This document shows positions 7,369 to 15,594 of a DNA stretch of 64,000 nt, one piece after another; position 1 is the first letter of the stretch, and the number at the start of each line of letters is the position of its first letter. Made by a program: the position numbers and the translations under genes. The notes under the pieces were generated by a model. It saw only the letters and a list, made by a program, of their open reading frames with translations. It had not been told where the DNA came from and made no database searches. The stretch is from contig CAKTOO010000006.1 of the NCBI GenBank assembly GCA_934590165.1, forward strand, positions 1 to 64,000, in the 5' to 3' direction. This DNA is from an uncultured Dysosmobacter sp. GTDB taxonomy: Bacteria > Bacillota > Clostridia > Oscillospirales > Oscillospiraceae.

Positions 7369-7518
7369 CTATGTGGTTTTTGCGCGTCTGGAGATCTTGG
7401 TCTTCGCCTCCTCATAGACCCGGCGGGAAATGCAGCCCCGGTCCAGCAGCCGCTGGTTCACATGCAGCAGCAGCGCTGTCCGCAGCTGCGGAGAAAGCGG
7501 CGTCTTGGCGTCATCCAT
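7369..7518 (-). CDS. Small 49-residue protein upstream of the recombinase, function unknown
   Basis: Not recognised as a named family. It starts MDDAKTPLSPQLRTALL and ends KISRRAKTT. It is helical-looking and basic (Arg/Lys-rich C-terminus), with no membrane segment. GAGGTG lies 6 nt before the ATG. It sits on the same strand as the recombinase, separated from it by a terminator, and has its own sigma-E-like promoter. Small basic proteins next to serine integrases are sometimes recombination directionality factors. That role is a guess here, based only on position and size. Confidence 0.65.
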   Translation of the reverse strand: MDDAKTPLSPQLRTALLLHVNQRLLDRGCISRRVYEEAKTKISRRAKTT

Positions 7519-7536
7519 ATGGCTCACCTCACTGGG

Positions 7537-7565
7537 AGCATATGCGCCTGTCCGCCTTTCTATGC
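7537..7565 (-). promoter_or_regulatory. Sigma-E-like promoter of the 49-residue ORF
   Basis: Minus strand GCATAGA (7559-7565), 14 bp, CATATGCT (7537-7544). It has the same spacer length and nearly the same -10 as the recombinase promoter. Confidence 0.42.
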
Positions 7566-7573
7566 CGCCGGCT

Positions 7574-9100
7574 TCAGCCCAGGCGCCTGCGGGTACGGTC
7601 CGCCACGGCCCCCGCCGCCAGTACCAGCACCAGCAGCCCCAGCAAGTACGCCGCCGCCTGGGACCACAGGTAGCCGTTCATAGCGAACAACAGCGGTGTG
7701 CCGAGGCCGCCGGCGCCCACCAGTCCCAGCACCGCCGCTTCCCGCAGATTCACATCGAAGCGGTACAGGGCGGCGGAGAGCATGGGGGCCTTCGCCTGGG
7801 GCCAGACGCCCCGGCGCAGCACCGCCAGGCGGCCGCAGCCCATGGCCTCCAGGGCGTGGACGGCCCGCAGGTCCATGGCGTCCAGAGCGCCGATGTACAG
7901 CTTGCAGCACATGGAAACGGACAGCACCGACAAGGTCAAAAGCCCGGCGAAGGAGCCGGGACCGGTGACCCGGATGAACAGCAGACCCGTGACGATGGCG
8001 GGTAGGGTCCGCAGGGCCAGAAGCAGCAGCTTCCAAATGCCCGCCCACCAGGGACCGGAGATGTTCCGACTGCCCAGCATGGCGATGGGCACGGACACGG
8101 CGGCGCCTATGGCGGTGCCGGCCACGGTCATGGCCAGGGTCTCCAGGCACAGGTAGGGAACGCCCTTTTTCGTGAAGTTCCAGAGAAGGGACCAGTCCGG
8201 GTGGAGCAGGCCCGACAAAATGCCCCGGAATACCTTGAGGCCTCCCTCTGTCACCGACGGCGGCGCGATGGTGGCGGCGCTCCAGACAAGGGCCAGGGCC
8301 GTCAGGCACCAAAGGCAGCGGCAGCTGTTTCGGGACAGCCGTACCTTCCCTTCCAGCAGCCGCCGCAGCCAGCTGCTGAGGGTCTCCACCGCAAAGACCA
8401 CCAGATACAGGAGCAGGAGGATGGTGCCCACCCGGCTCCACTCCCGCCAGGCGATCTTTTCGTTCAGCAAAATGCCCAGGCCTCCGGCCCCCACGTATCC
8501 CAAAATGGCGGCGTGGCGGACATTGGCCTCCAGCACGTAGAGCACATCGGAAAGATACCCCGGCAGCACCTGGGGCAGACACGCCCGCCAAAAAGCTCTC
8601 CAGCGGCCACAGCCGGCAGCACACAGGACCTCCATGGGCCGCAGGTCTCCGTGCTCCACAGCCTCCCAGCCCATGCGGGCCAGAAGGCCCAGGGAGTACA
8701 GCGCGATGGCAAAGGCCCCGGCAAAGGAGCCGGTACCCCACACGAAGGAGCAAAGCAGGGCCACCACCAGCACCGGGATGGCCCTCAGCAGATGGATGAT
8801 GCTCCGCAGGACCGCCGCCATGCGGGGGTGCCCCGAGGCACAGCGGGAACAGAGCCCTGTCAAGGGCAGCGCCAGTACAGCTCCCACGGCGGTGCCCAGC
8901 AGGGACATCCGCAGGGTCTCCAGCAGCGGCGGCAGCACTTTGAAGAGGTATCCCAGGTCCGCCGGGAACAGCTTCCCCAAAATCTGCCCCATCTCGCCGC
9001 CCCGCTCCAGGAGCGTGGACAAGGAGAAGCCGCACAGCCAGGCGCACAGGACCACCCCGGCCGCCGGCAGCAAGGACCGCAGCCGCTCAATCCGCTTCAT
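7574..9100 (-). CDS. Phosphonate-type ABC transporter permease, two PhnE domains fused
   Basis: Membrane component of a PhnCDE-type importer. 508 residues comprise two consecutive permease modules, each with about five to six hydrophobic segments and an EAA-like coupling loop: AAGCGRWRAFWRACLPQVLP in the first half, and the AMGCGRLAVLRRGVWPQ segment in the second. Each half ends with LREAAVLGLVGAGGLG or a close variant. Transporters of this family usually have one or two separate PhnE genes; here one polypeptide supplies both halves. It overlaps phnC by 14 bp. The substrate may be phosphonate, phosphite or another small anion. Confidence 0.9.
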   Translation of the reverse strand: MKRIERLRSLLPAAGVVLCAWLCGFSLSTLLERGGEMGQILGKLFPADLGYLFKVLPPLLETLRMSLLGTAVGAVLALPLTGLCSRCASGHPRMAAVLRSIIHLLRAIPVLVVALLCSFVWGTGSFAGAFAIALYSLGLLARMGWEAVEHGDLRPMEVLCAAGCGRWRAFWRACLPQVLPGYLSDVLYVLEANVRHAAILGYVGAGGLGILLNEKIAWREWSRVGTILLLLYLVVFAVETLSSWLRRLLEGKVRLSRNSCRCLWCLTALALVWSAATIAPPSVTEGGLKVFRGILSGLLHPDWSLLWNFTKKGVPYLCLETLAMTVAGTAIGAAVSVPIAMLGSRNISGPWWAGIWKLLLLALRTLPAIVTGLLFIRVTGPGSFAGLLTLSVLSVSMCCKLYIGALDAMDLRAVHALEAMGCGRLAVLRRGVWPQAKAPMLSAALYRFDVNLREAAVLGLVGAGGLGTPLLFAMNGYLWSQAAAYLLGLLVLVLAAGAVADRTRRRLG

Positions 9101-9851
9101 GGGCTGCTTCCCCTCCGTAAATGTCTTTTAAGACCGCCTCCGTCACCGCGGCGGGAGGCCCGTCAAAGACGACGCGGCCCTGCCGCAGGCCCAGGATGCG
9201 GTCGGAGTACCGCAGGGCCTGGTCCACGTTGTGACTGTTCATGAGGACGCTGAGTCCCTGTTCCCGCTGGAGCCGCCGCAGCAGCTCCAGCACCTCCTCC
9301 GCCCGCACCGGGTCCAGAGAGGCCACCGGCTCGTCCGCCAGCAGCAGCGTACCGCCCTGCATCAGCGCCCGGGCCACAGCCACCCGCTGCTGCTCGCCGC
9401 CGGACAGGCTGTCCGCACGCTGGCTCTCCTTCCCCGCAAGGCCCACGGTATCAAGGAGCGTCCGGGCCGCCTGCCGCTTTTCCCGGGAAAAGCGGCCCAG
9501 CAGGACCGACAGCGGCCCCAGCTCCGGCAGGCAGGCATTCAGCACGTTTTCCTCCGCCGTGGCGCAGCCCACCAGGCAGAAGTCCTGGTAGACCATGCCG
9601 ATTTTTTGCTGGAGCCGCCGCTTTTGCCGTCCACGAAGGGGCACCATGTCCGTGCCGTCCAGCAGAACACTGCCGCCATCGGGGCGCAGCTGCCCAGTGA
9701 CGCACCGCAAAAGAGTGGATTTTCCCGCGCCGGAGGGGCCGATAACAGAGACGAAGGTCCCCGCCTCCACCGTAAAGCCCACGCCGTCCAGGGCGGCCCC
9801 ATGGCCGCCCTGGGTAGGATATGTTTTACGAAGCTCCCGAATCTCCAGCAC
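9087..9851 (-). CDS. phnC: Phosphonate-type ABC transporter ATP-binding protein
   Basis: Cytoplasmic ATPase of the importer. Walker A GPSGAGKST, signature LSGGEQQR and Walker B LLLADEP are present, and the size (about 254 residues) is normal for PhnC. I prefer the GTG at 9849-9851 (MLEIRELRKTYPT), which has GAGGTG 6 nt upstream. A GTG three codons earlier, at 9860, would sit on that ribosome binding site. It is second in the phnD-phnC-phnE operon. Confidence 0.9.
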   Translation of the reverse strand: MLEIRELRKTYPTQGGHGAALDGVGFTVEAGTFVSVIGPSGAGKSTLLRCVTGQLRPDGGSVLLDGTDMVPLRGRQKRRLQQKIGMVYQDFCLVGCATAEENVLNACLPELGPLSVLLGRFSREKRQAARTLLDTVGLAGKESQRADSLSGGEQQRVAVARALMQGGTLLLADEPVASLDPVRAEEVLELLRRLQREQGLSVLMNSHNVDQALRYSDRILGLRQGRVVFDGPPAAVTEAVLKDIYGGEAAHEAD

Positions 9852-9874
9852 GCTTCTCACCTCTTGATATGGAT

Positions 9875-10933
9875 TCAGCTCAGGGATTTCAGCAGCTCCT
9901 GGGCGGCCCGCTCACCGTCATAGTCGCTGTCCTGGGCAAAGGTATAGCCGGTGTGGGCGAAGGTCTGGATGATGGCCAGGCCTTCCTCCGTCTCGCCGAT
10001 CTCGATCATGGCCTCGCCGAAGGCCTGACGGAAGTCATCTGTCATGACGGCGGACGCTTTGCTGACGCTGACGGTGTCGTTGTAGATGCCCTCGGTGACA
10101 CCCAGGACGTTGGTATCCTCCCACACGGAACCGGTACCGCCGAATTCGCTGTTCCACTGGTCGGCGTACTTATACTGCAAATGGGCAAAGCCAACGGCGA
10201 TATCCGCCTGGCCGGAGGCCAGCCGGGCCATGGAGGTGCTGTAAGAGTCGGACTGGATGACGTTGGGCAGGTCGCTGATGGTCTTGCCATAGTGCTCGTT
10301 CAGCCACAGGGCGGGATAGATGTAGCCGGAGGCGGAGGAAGCGCTCATGACGGTCCAGGTGGCCTCAGAGAGCTCCTCCCAGGTCAGTTCCTCCCCGGCG
10401 TTGACCTTGGCGGCCAGGGCCTTGCCCTTGTCGCTGGGGCCGGCCAAGATGATGGAGCGGTAATAGGTGGACATGTCCCCGGTATAGGCGCCGGGTGTGC
10501 CGTCGTTCCAGTCGGCGGGGTTCTCGGAATCCTTGCTGTACGCGGACCGCAGCGCCGACAGCAGCACATCACAGTCATCGCTGTACAGGGTGTAGGTACC
10601 GCCGGAGATGAAGCCCACATCGGCGCTGCCGGCGGAGAGGGCCTCGCCCACCGCCTCGTAGGAGGCGCCCACGGACAGGTTGATGTTTTTCACATCATAG
10701 CCCTTTTCCAGCAGCTTTTCCTGAAGCATTCCGCACAGGGGCTCCGTGGCGGCCATGATGGTCTCAGAGGCGTCATAAGGGGCGAAGGCGATGTTCAGCT
10801 CTTGGATCTCCACGGGACCGCTCTCCTCTGCCGGAGCACTTTCCTGCTCCTTTTTGGAGCCGCAGCCGGACAGGGCGCCCGCCAGCAAGGTCAGCGCCAG
10901 CAGCAGGCTCCCGATTTTACGAAATCTTTTCAT
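9875..10933 (-). CDS. phnD: Phosphonate-type ABC transporter substrate-binding lipoprotein
   Basis: Extracellular lipid-anchored receptor. 352 residues with a signal peptide ending in the lipobox ALSGC (Cys24), then an acidic linker and a PhnD-like periplasmic-binding fold: LNIAFAPYDASETIMAATEP near the N-terminus, and VGASYEAVGEALSAGSADVGFISGGTY as the characteristic ligand-loop region. It is first in the operon, with GGAGG 8 nt before the ATG, behind a consensus promoter and an RNA leader ending in a terminator hairpin. Confidence 0.88.
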   Translation of the reverse strand: MKRFRKIGSLLLALTLLAGALSGCGSKKEQESAPAEESGPVEIQELNIAFAPYDASETIMAATEPLCGMLQEKLLEKGYDVKNINLSVGASYEAVGEALSAGSADVGFISGGTYTLYSDDCDVLLSALRSAYSKDSENPADWNDGTPGAYTGDMSTYYRSIILAGPSDKGKALAAKVNAGEELTWEELSEATWTVMSASSASGYIYPALWLNEHYGKTISDLPNVIQSDSYSTSMARLASGQADIAVGFAHLQYKYADQWNSEFGGTGSVWEDTNVLGVTEGIYNDTVSVSKASAVMTDDFRQAFGEAMIEIGETEEGLAIIQTFAHTGYTFAQDSDYDGERAAQELLKSLS

Positions 10934-11070
10934 ACTTTTTACCTCCGTTTTTCATTTTCGCAGCAAAAAAGGGTGCAGAAAGCAACACACCCGAGGTGGT
11001 GTGCCCCTTCCTGCGCCCTTGTAAGGCTGCATTCTCAAACCAATATCGAACCAGGTCTCCCCTGTTTCCG
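10934..11070 (-). ncRNA. Attenuator or riboswitch-like leader of phnDCE, class unknown
   Basis: Between the promoter and phnD the transcript has about 137 nt with competing structures. GCAGCCTT (minus) can pair with AAGGGCGC around a three-base loop, while the same AAGGGCGC begins a long terminator stem (10971-11018) followed by six T (10965-10970). Mutually exclusive pairing of this kind is typical of riboswitches or attenuators. I cannot assign it to a known class. Confidence 0.5.
10965..11018 (-). terminator. Intrinsic terminator within the phnD leader
   Basis: A long imperfect hairpin closed by GGGCGCAG (11011-11018, minus) and CTGCACCC (10971-10978), then TTTTTT. It lies upstream of the coding region, so readthrough must be regulated. 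Confidence 0.65.
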
Positions 11071-11076
11071 TCGGCT

Positions 11077-11105
11077 ATTATAGGGAACTTTTTCCGAAAT
11101 GTCAA
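11077..11105 (-). promoter_or_regulatory. Consensus sigma-A promoter of phnDCE
   Basis: Minus strand TTGACA (11100-11105), 17 bp, TATAAT (11077-11082): exact consensus, divergent from the ilvC promoter about 70 bp away. Confidence 0.78.
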
Positions 11106-11174
11106 GTTTTTTGTAGGGCATAAGGGGCACCCCACTGGCGTGTGTCCGCCGGAAGGACAAATGAAAATTTCCTG

Positions 11175-11203
11175 TTGACAAACCATGGGAGGGCGTGTAT
11201 ATT
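11175..11203 (+). promoter_or_regulatory. Sigma-A promoter of ilvC-ilvD
   Basis: TTGACA (11175-11180), 17 bp, TATATT (11198-11203), just before the T-box leader. Confidence 0.75.
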
Positions 11204-11209
11204 AAAAAA

Positions 11210-11480
11210 AACATCACATAAATGCGTTGATGAGAACAAGTAGCAACTCCCTTCCACTTTCAGAGAGCTGTCGTTTGGTGCGAGACAGTAAGTATCGGGA
11301 ACTGCGAAATCATCTCTGAGCAGTCCGCTGAAACCGAAAGTAGGTTGGACCGGGTGTACCCGTTAGCGTACAGGGAGTTGATGGACTCCTGATGAGTGGG
11401 CGCGTCTTTCCGCGTCAAGAAGAGTGGTACCGCAGAGTGCTTGCAAAGCCTTTGTCTCTTTAAGAGACAAAGGCTTTTTT
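11210..11480 (+). ncRNA. T-box leader of ilvCD, probable isoleucine (ATC) specifier
   Basis: The leader has the T-box order: a stem I start with AGTAGCA, the distal GGTG/GAGA elements near 11265-11285, and a specifier region GAAATCATCTCTGAG at 11306-11320. The T-box sequence AAGAGTGGTACCGCAG lies around 11420-11435, followed by a terminator at 11445-11480. The first ATC (11309-11311), followed by A, fits the specifier position. Uncharged tRNA-Ile would then switch on branched-chain synthesis. The codon assignment is tentative; the T-box itself is clear. Confidence 0.88.
11445..11480 (+). terminator. T-box terminator
   Basis: AAAGCCTTTGTCTCTT (11445-11460) pairs with the downstream complement ending at 11477, then a T-run to 11480. 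The competing antiterminator uses the T-box sequence just upstream. Confidence 0.9.
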
Positions 11481-11583
11481 CTTATGCCCACCGCAAAATT
11501 ACCCCGCCTCAACAAGATGTTTTCACAAAAAATGTTCCAAAACTTGTGCGGATTCATGATATTTCTCTGAAAGGACGAAAAAG

Positions 11584-11631
11584 AATTGTAAAATGAGCGT
11601 GTAAATGTTACACTCGATTCAGGATACAATT
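11584..11631 (+). promoter_or_regulatory. Nested palindrome between the T-box and ilvC
   Basis: Inner perfect repeat GTGTAA-atg-TTACAC (11599-11613) inside an outer AATTGTA (11584-11590)/TACAATT (11625-11631) pair, nearly concentric. The 180 nt between the T-box terminator and the ilvC ribosome binding site hold nothing else recognisable. It could be a repressor operator or a second RNA element. Confidence 0.35.
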
Positions 11632-11679
11632 TTGGATACAAATTCATACATCAACAATTGACAAAAGGAGAACAAAAAC

Positions 11680-12699
11680 ATGGCTATCAAAAAGTACTAC
11701 GATTCCGACTGCAACCTGGGCTTCCTGGACGGCAAGACCGTCGCCGTTATCGGCTTTGGCTCTCAGGGCCACGCCCACTCCGAAAACCTGGCCGAAAGCG
11801 GTGTGAACGTCGTGGTGGGCCTGCGCAAGGGTTCCGCTCATTGGGAAAAGGCCGCCAAGTTCGCCGAGACCTGCCCCAACTTCCGCGTCATGGAAGTCGA
11901 GGAGGCCGCCCAGGCCGGTGACATCGTCATGATGCTTGTGCCCGACGAGCTGTGCGCCGACATCTATAACAAGCAGGTGGCTCCTTACATGACTGAGGGC
12001 AAGACGCTGGCCTTCGCCCACGGCTTCAACATCCATTTCAAGACCATCGTCCCCCCTGCCAACGTGGACGTCATCATGATCGCTCCCAAAGGCCCCGGCC
12101 ACACCGTCCGCAGCCAGTATCTGGAGGGCAAGGGCGTGCCCAGCCTCATCTGCGTGGAGCAGAACTTCACCGGAAAAGCCAAGGATGTGGCGCTGGCCTA
12201 TGCCTCCGGCATCGGCGCCGGCCGGGCCGGCATCCTGGAGACCACCTTCAAGGAAGAGACGGAAACCGACCTGTTCGGCGAGCAGGCAGTCCTGTGTGGC
12301 GGCGTGTGCGAGCTGATCCACGCGGGCTTTGAGACCCTGGTGGAGGCCGGCTATGAGCCGGAGATGGCGTACTTCGAGACTTGCCACGAGATGAAGCTCA
12401 TCATCGACCTCATCAACGAGGGTGGTTTTGCCAAGATGCGCTACTCTATTTCCAACACCGCCGAGTATGGCGACTACCGCACCGGCAAGCGCCTCATTAC
12501 CGAGGACACCCGCAAGGAGATGAAGAACATTCTCCGGGAGATCCAGGACGGCACCTTCGCCTCCGAGTTCCTGACGGAGATGAACCCCAACGGCGGCCGC
12601 AAGACCCACTTCCTGGCCATGCGCCGCGTGGCTGCCGAGCATCCCATTGAGAAGGTTGGCGCGCAGCTCCGGGCCATGATGAGCTGGCTGAAGAAGTAA
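11680..12699 (+). CDS. ilvC: Ketol-acid reductoisomerase
   Basis: Converts acetolactate or acetohydroxybutyrate to the dihydroxy acid, using NAD(P)H and Mg2+, in valine/isoleucine synthesis. 339 residues, the class I length. The Rossmann motif VIGFGSQGHAHSENL and the acidic metal-binding and catalytic region ETDLFGEQAVLCGG plus CHEMKLIIDL are visible. AAAGGAG lies 11 nt before the ATG. It is in an operon with ilvD, controlled by the T-box. It lies inside the spoIVA intervening element. Confidence 0.97.
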   Translation: MAIKKYYDSDCNLGFLDGKTVAVIGFGSQGHAHSENLAESGVNVVVGLRKGSAHWEKAAKFAETCPNFRVMEVEEAAQAGDIVMMLVPDELCADIYNKQVAPYMTEGKTLAFAHGFNIHFKTIVPPANVDVIMIAPKGPGHTVRSQYLEGKGVPSLICVEQNFTGKAKDVALAYASGIGAGRAGILETTFKEETETDLFGEQAVLCGGVCELIHAGFETLVEAGYEPEMAYFETCHEMKLIIDLINEGGFAKMRYSISNTAEYGDYRTGKRLITEDTRKEMKNILREIQDGTFASEFLTEMNPNGGRKTHFLAMRRVAAEHPIEKVGAQLRAMMSWLKK

Positions 12700-12712
12700 G
12701 GAGTTATTACCG

Positions 12713-14371
12713 ATGCGAAGCGATAATGTGACAAAGGGTGCCGAGCGGGCACCCAACCGCAGCCTGTTCTACGCCCTGGGCTACACGCCCGAGGACCTGG
12801 AAAAGCCCCTCATCGCGGTGGTCAGTGCCCACAGCGACATCGTTCCCGGCCACATGAACCTGGATAAGCTGACCGCGGCCGTGAAAAGCGGCATCGAGGC
12901 CGCCGGCGGCACCCCCTTCATGGTGCCCGCCATCGGCGTGTGCGACGGCATCGCCATGGGCCATGTGGGTATGAAGTACTCCCTGGCCAGCCGTGAACTC
13001 ATCTGCGACAGCGTGGAAACCATGTTCCTGGCCCACCAGTTCGACGGCATGGTGCTGGTGCCTAACTGCGACAAGATCGTGCCCGGCATGGTCATGGCGG
13101 CGGTCCGCATGAACGTGCCCGCCGTGGTGTGCAGCGGCGGTCCCATGCTGGCCGGTTCCTATGACGGCCAGGAGGTGAGCCTTTCCAAGATGTTCGAGGC
13201 CGTGGGCTCCTACAAAGCGGGCCTCATTGACGAGGAAAAGCTGGAGGAGTGCACCCAGAACTGCTGCCCCGGCTGCGGCAGCTGCTCCGGCATGTACACC
13301 GCCAACAGCATGAACTGCCTGTGCGAGGCCATCGGTATCGGCCTGCCCGGCAACGGCACCATCCCCGCCGTGTACAGCAAGCGGCTCCAGCTGGGCCGTC
13401 AGGCGGGCGCTGCCATCATGGAGATGGTCCGCCGCAACATTTGCGCCCGGGACATCATCAACGAGCGCAGCATCCGCAATGCCCTCACCTGCGACATGGC
13501 CCTGGGCTGCTCCACCAACACGGTGCTCCACCTGCTGGCCATCGCCCATGAGGCGGGCGTCCCGGTGGACCTGGCCCTGTTCAACGAAATTTCCGCCAAG
13601 ACTCCCAACCTGTGCCACCTGGCCCCCGCCGGCCCCACCCATATGCCGGACCTGTACGCCGCCGGCGGCATCCCCGCCGTGCAGGCGGAGCTGGCCAAGC
13701 AGGGGCTTCTGGACCTGGACTGCATGACCGTCTCCGGCAAGACCGTGGGCGAGAACATCCAGGGTGCGAAAAACCTCAATCCCAAGGCCATTCGACCCAT
13801 TGAGGACCCGTACACCCCCACCGGCGGCCTGCAGATCCTGTGGGGCAACCTGGCCCCCAACGGCTGCGTGGTGAAGCGCAGCGCCGTGGCGCCTGAAATG
13901 CTCTGCCACACCGGCCCCGCCCGGGTCTATAACAGCGAGGACGACGCCATTGCCGCCATCTATGCCGGCGACATCCACCCCGGCGACGTGGTGGTCATCC
14001 GCTACGAGGGTCCCAAGGGCGGCCCCGGTATGCGGGAGATGCTGAACCCCACCTCCGCTCTGGCGGGCATGGGCCTGGACAAGACCGTGGCCCTCATTAC
14101 CGACGGCCGCTTCTCCGGTGCCAGCCGTGGCGCCTCCATCGGCCATGTCAGCCCCGAGGCCGCTTCCGGCGGCCCCATCGGTCTGGTGCGGGAGGGTGAC
14201 TCCATCGCCATCGACATTCCCAACGCCTCTATTTCCCTGCTGGTGTCCGACGAGGAGCTGGCTGCCCGCCGGGCCGCCTACGTCCAGCCCGCCCCCAACA
14301 TCACCACCGGCTGGCTCAGCCGCTATGCCCGCATGGTCACCAGCGCCGACGAGGGCGCGGTGCTGCGGTAA
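12713..14371 (+). CDS. ilvD: Dihydroxy-acid dehydratase
   Basis: Fe-S-dependent dehydration of dihydroxy acids to 2-keto acids, the third step of valine/isoleucine synthesis. 552 residues, full length. Cluster ligands are seen in VPNCDKIVPG and NCCPGCGSCSGMYTANSM, and the C-terminal motif DGRFSGASRG is present. AAGGAG precedes the ATG at 9 nt; the gap to ilvC is 13 nt. The ilvB/N, ilvE and leu genes are not in the window. Confidence 0.97.
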   Translation: MRSDNVTKGAERAPNRSLFYALGYTPEDLEKPLIAVVSAHSDIVPGHMNLDKLTAAVKSGIEAAGGTPFMVPAIGVCDGIAMGHVGMKYSLASRELICDSVETMFLAHQFDGMVLVPNCDKIVPGMVMAAVRMNVPAVVCSGGPMLAGSYDGQEVSLSKMFEAVGSYKAGLIDEEKLEECTQNCCPGCGSCSGMYTANSMNCLCEAIGIGLPGNGTIPAVYSKRLQLGRQAGAAIMEMVRRNICARDIINERSIRNALTCDMALGCSTNTVLHLLAIAHEAGVPVDLALFNEISAKTPNLCHLAPAGPTHMPDLYAAGGIPAVQAELAKQGLLDLDCMTVSGKTVGENIQGAKNLNPKAIRPIEDPYTPTGGLQILWGNLAPNGCVVKRSAVAPEMLCHTGPARVYNSEDDAIAAIYAGDIHPGDVVVIRYEGPKGGPGMREMLNPTSALAGMGLDKTVALITDGRFSGASRGASIGHVSPEAASGGPIGLVREGDSIAIDIPNASISLLVSDEELAARRAAYVQPAPNITTGWLSRYARMVTSADEGAVLR

Positions 14372-14385
14372 CCCCCGTTTAGGAA

Positions 14386-15585
14386 GTGATCGACTTGCAG
14401 TTTGATGAGATGCGGCAGCGTCTGGACGGCCTGGTGGTCTTCCGGGAACTGCTTCAGGATGAGGTGGTGGCCGCGTTCCGGGACCTGCTGGTGGCCCGCG
14501 GCCGGGAGCAGCAGCTTTTTATCTCCCGCTGCGCAGAGTTTGAGTCCCGCCTGTTCCGGCACGGGGACAACTGGTCCGCTTATCTTCACAGCGCCGTGAT
14601 GGAAAGTGAAAATGTATGCATCCGGGGCGCCGCCTCCGGCGCTGTGACGCCGGTTTTGGAGGAGTGCCTCCGCCGGGAGCTGGACTTTTTGGAGGAACTG
14701 GCCCAGGTGACGCTGGAGGACCTCACGGCAGGATTGGCCGATGCCCCCTCTTTCCTGGTGGGCTGGCGGACGGAAACAGCCCCCATTGCCGCCGACTACC
14801 TCCAACGGATGCGGGATGTGGGCTCCAAGGGCTACGGAATCTTTGCCCGCTATCACGTTTTCACGGTGGAGCAGGGCCAGTTGGTGCCTGTAAAATACCC
14901 GGATACCCAGCGGCTGGAGGAACTGCCCGGCTATGAAAAGGAGCGGGAAAAGGTCATCGCCAACACCCGCGCCTTGCTTGCAGGCAAGCCTGCCAACAAT
15001 GTGCTGCTGTACGGTGACGCGGGCACCGGCAAGTCCAGCGCCATCAAGGCCATTGCCAATGCCTTCGCCGACCAGGGCCTGCGCCTGGTGGAAGTAAAGA
15101 AAAACCAGCTCTACCAGATCCCCGACCTGATGGACGCCCTGGCGGCAAACCCCCTGAAGTTCATCCTGTTCATTGATGATTTGAGCTTCACTGCCAATGA
15201 TGACAACTTTGCCGCCCTCAAGGCCATTTTGGAGGGTAGCGTCGGCGGCCGGGCCGCCAACATCGCGGTATATGCCACCAGTAACCGCCGTCACCTCATT
15301 AAGGAAACTCTGACGGACCGCACCGGCGATGATATCCACGAAAGCGACACCCGTCAGGAGCTCATGAGCCTGTCCGCCCGGTTCGGCCTGACCATCACCT
15401 TCCTCAGCCCCGACCGGGACCGCTACCTCCACATCGTCCGGGAACTTGCCCGGCAGTACGGTCTGGAAAACGACGAAAAGGAGCTGGTAGTGCGCAGCGA
15501 GGCCTTTGCCATCCGCATGGGCGGCCGCAGCGCCCGGGTGGCCAAGCAGTTCGTGGAGCTGTGCAAGGCAGATGTCCCCTGCTGA
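14386..15585 (+). CDS. DUF815-family AAA ATPase
   Basis: About 400 residues. The N-terminal half is helical. Walker A YGDAGTGKSS is near residue 207 and Walker B FILFIDDLSF near 265. ATSNRRHLIKET and the later RFGLTITF/DRDRYL segments are typical of the DUF815 ATP-binding family, whose cellular role is unknown. The start is unclear: GTG at 14386 sits against AGGA, while TTG at 14395 has AGGA about 10 nt upstream. It follows ilvD by 14 nt and ends at the terminator 15600-15633, just inside the right attachment site. Confidence 0.85.
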   Translation: MIDLQFDEMRQRLDGLVVFRELLQDEVVAAFRDLLVARGREQQLFISRCAEFESRLFRHGDNWSAYLHSAVMESENVCIRGAASGAVTPVLEECLRRELDFLEELAQVTLEDLTAGLADAPSFLVGWRTETAPIAADYLQRMRDVGSKGYGIFARYHVFTVEQGQLVPVKYPDTQRLEELPGYEKEREKVIANTRALLAGKPANNVLLYGDAGTGKSSAIKAIANAFADQGLRLVEVKKNQLYQIPDLMDALAANPLKFILFIDDLSFTANDDNFAALKAILEGSVGGRAANIAVYATSNRRHLIKETLTDRTGDDIHESDTRQELMSLSARFGLTITFLSPDRDRYLHIVRELARQYGLENDEKELVVRSEAFAIRMGGRSARVAKQFVELCKADVPC

Positions 15586-15594
15586 CAAACTTTA

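Noticed and set aside
14323..15588. 421-codon open frame opposite the DUF815 ATPase
   Set aside because: Shadow of a GC-rich gene: composition is His/Gly/Val-rich and there is no family match.
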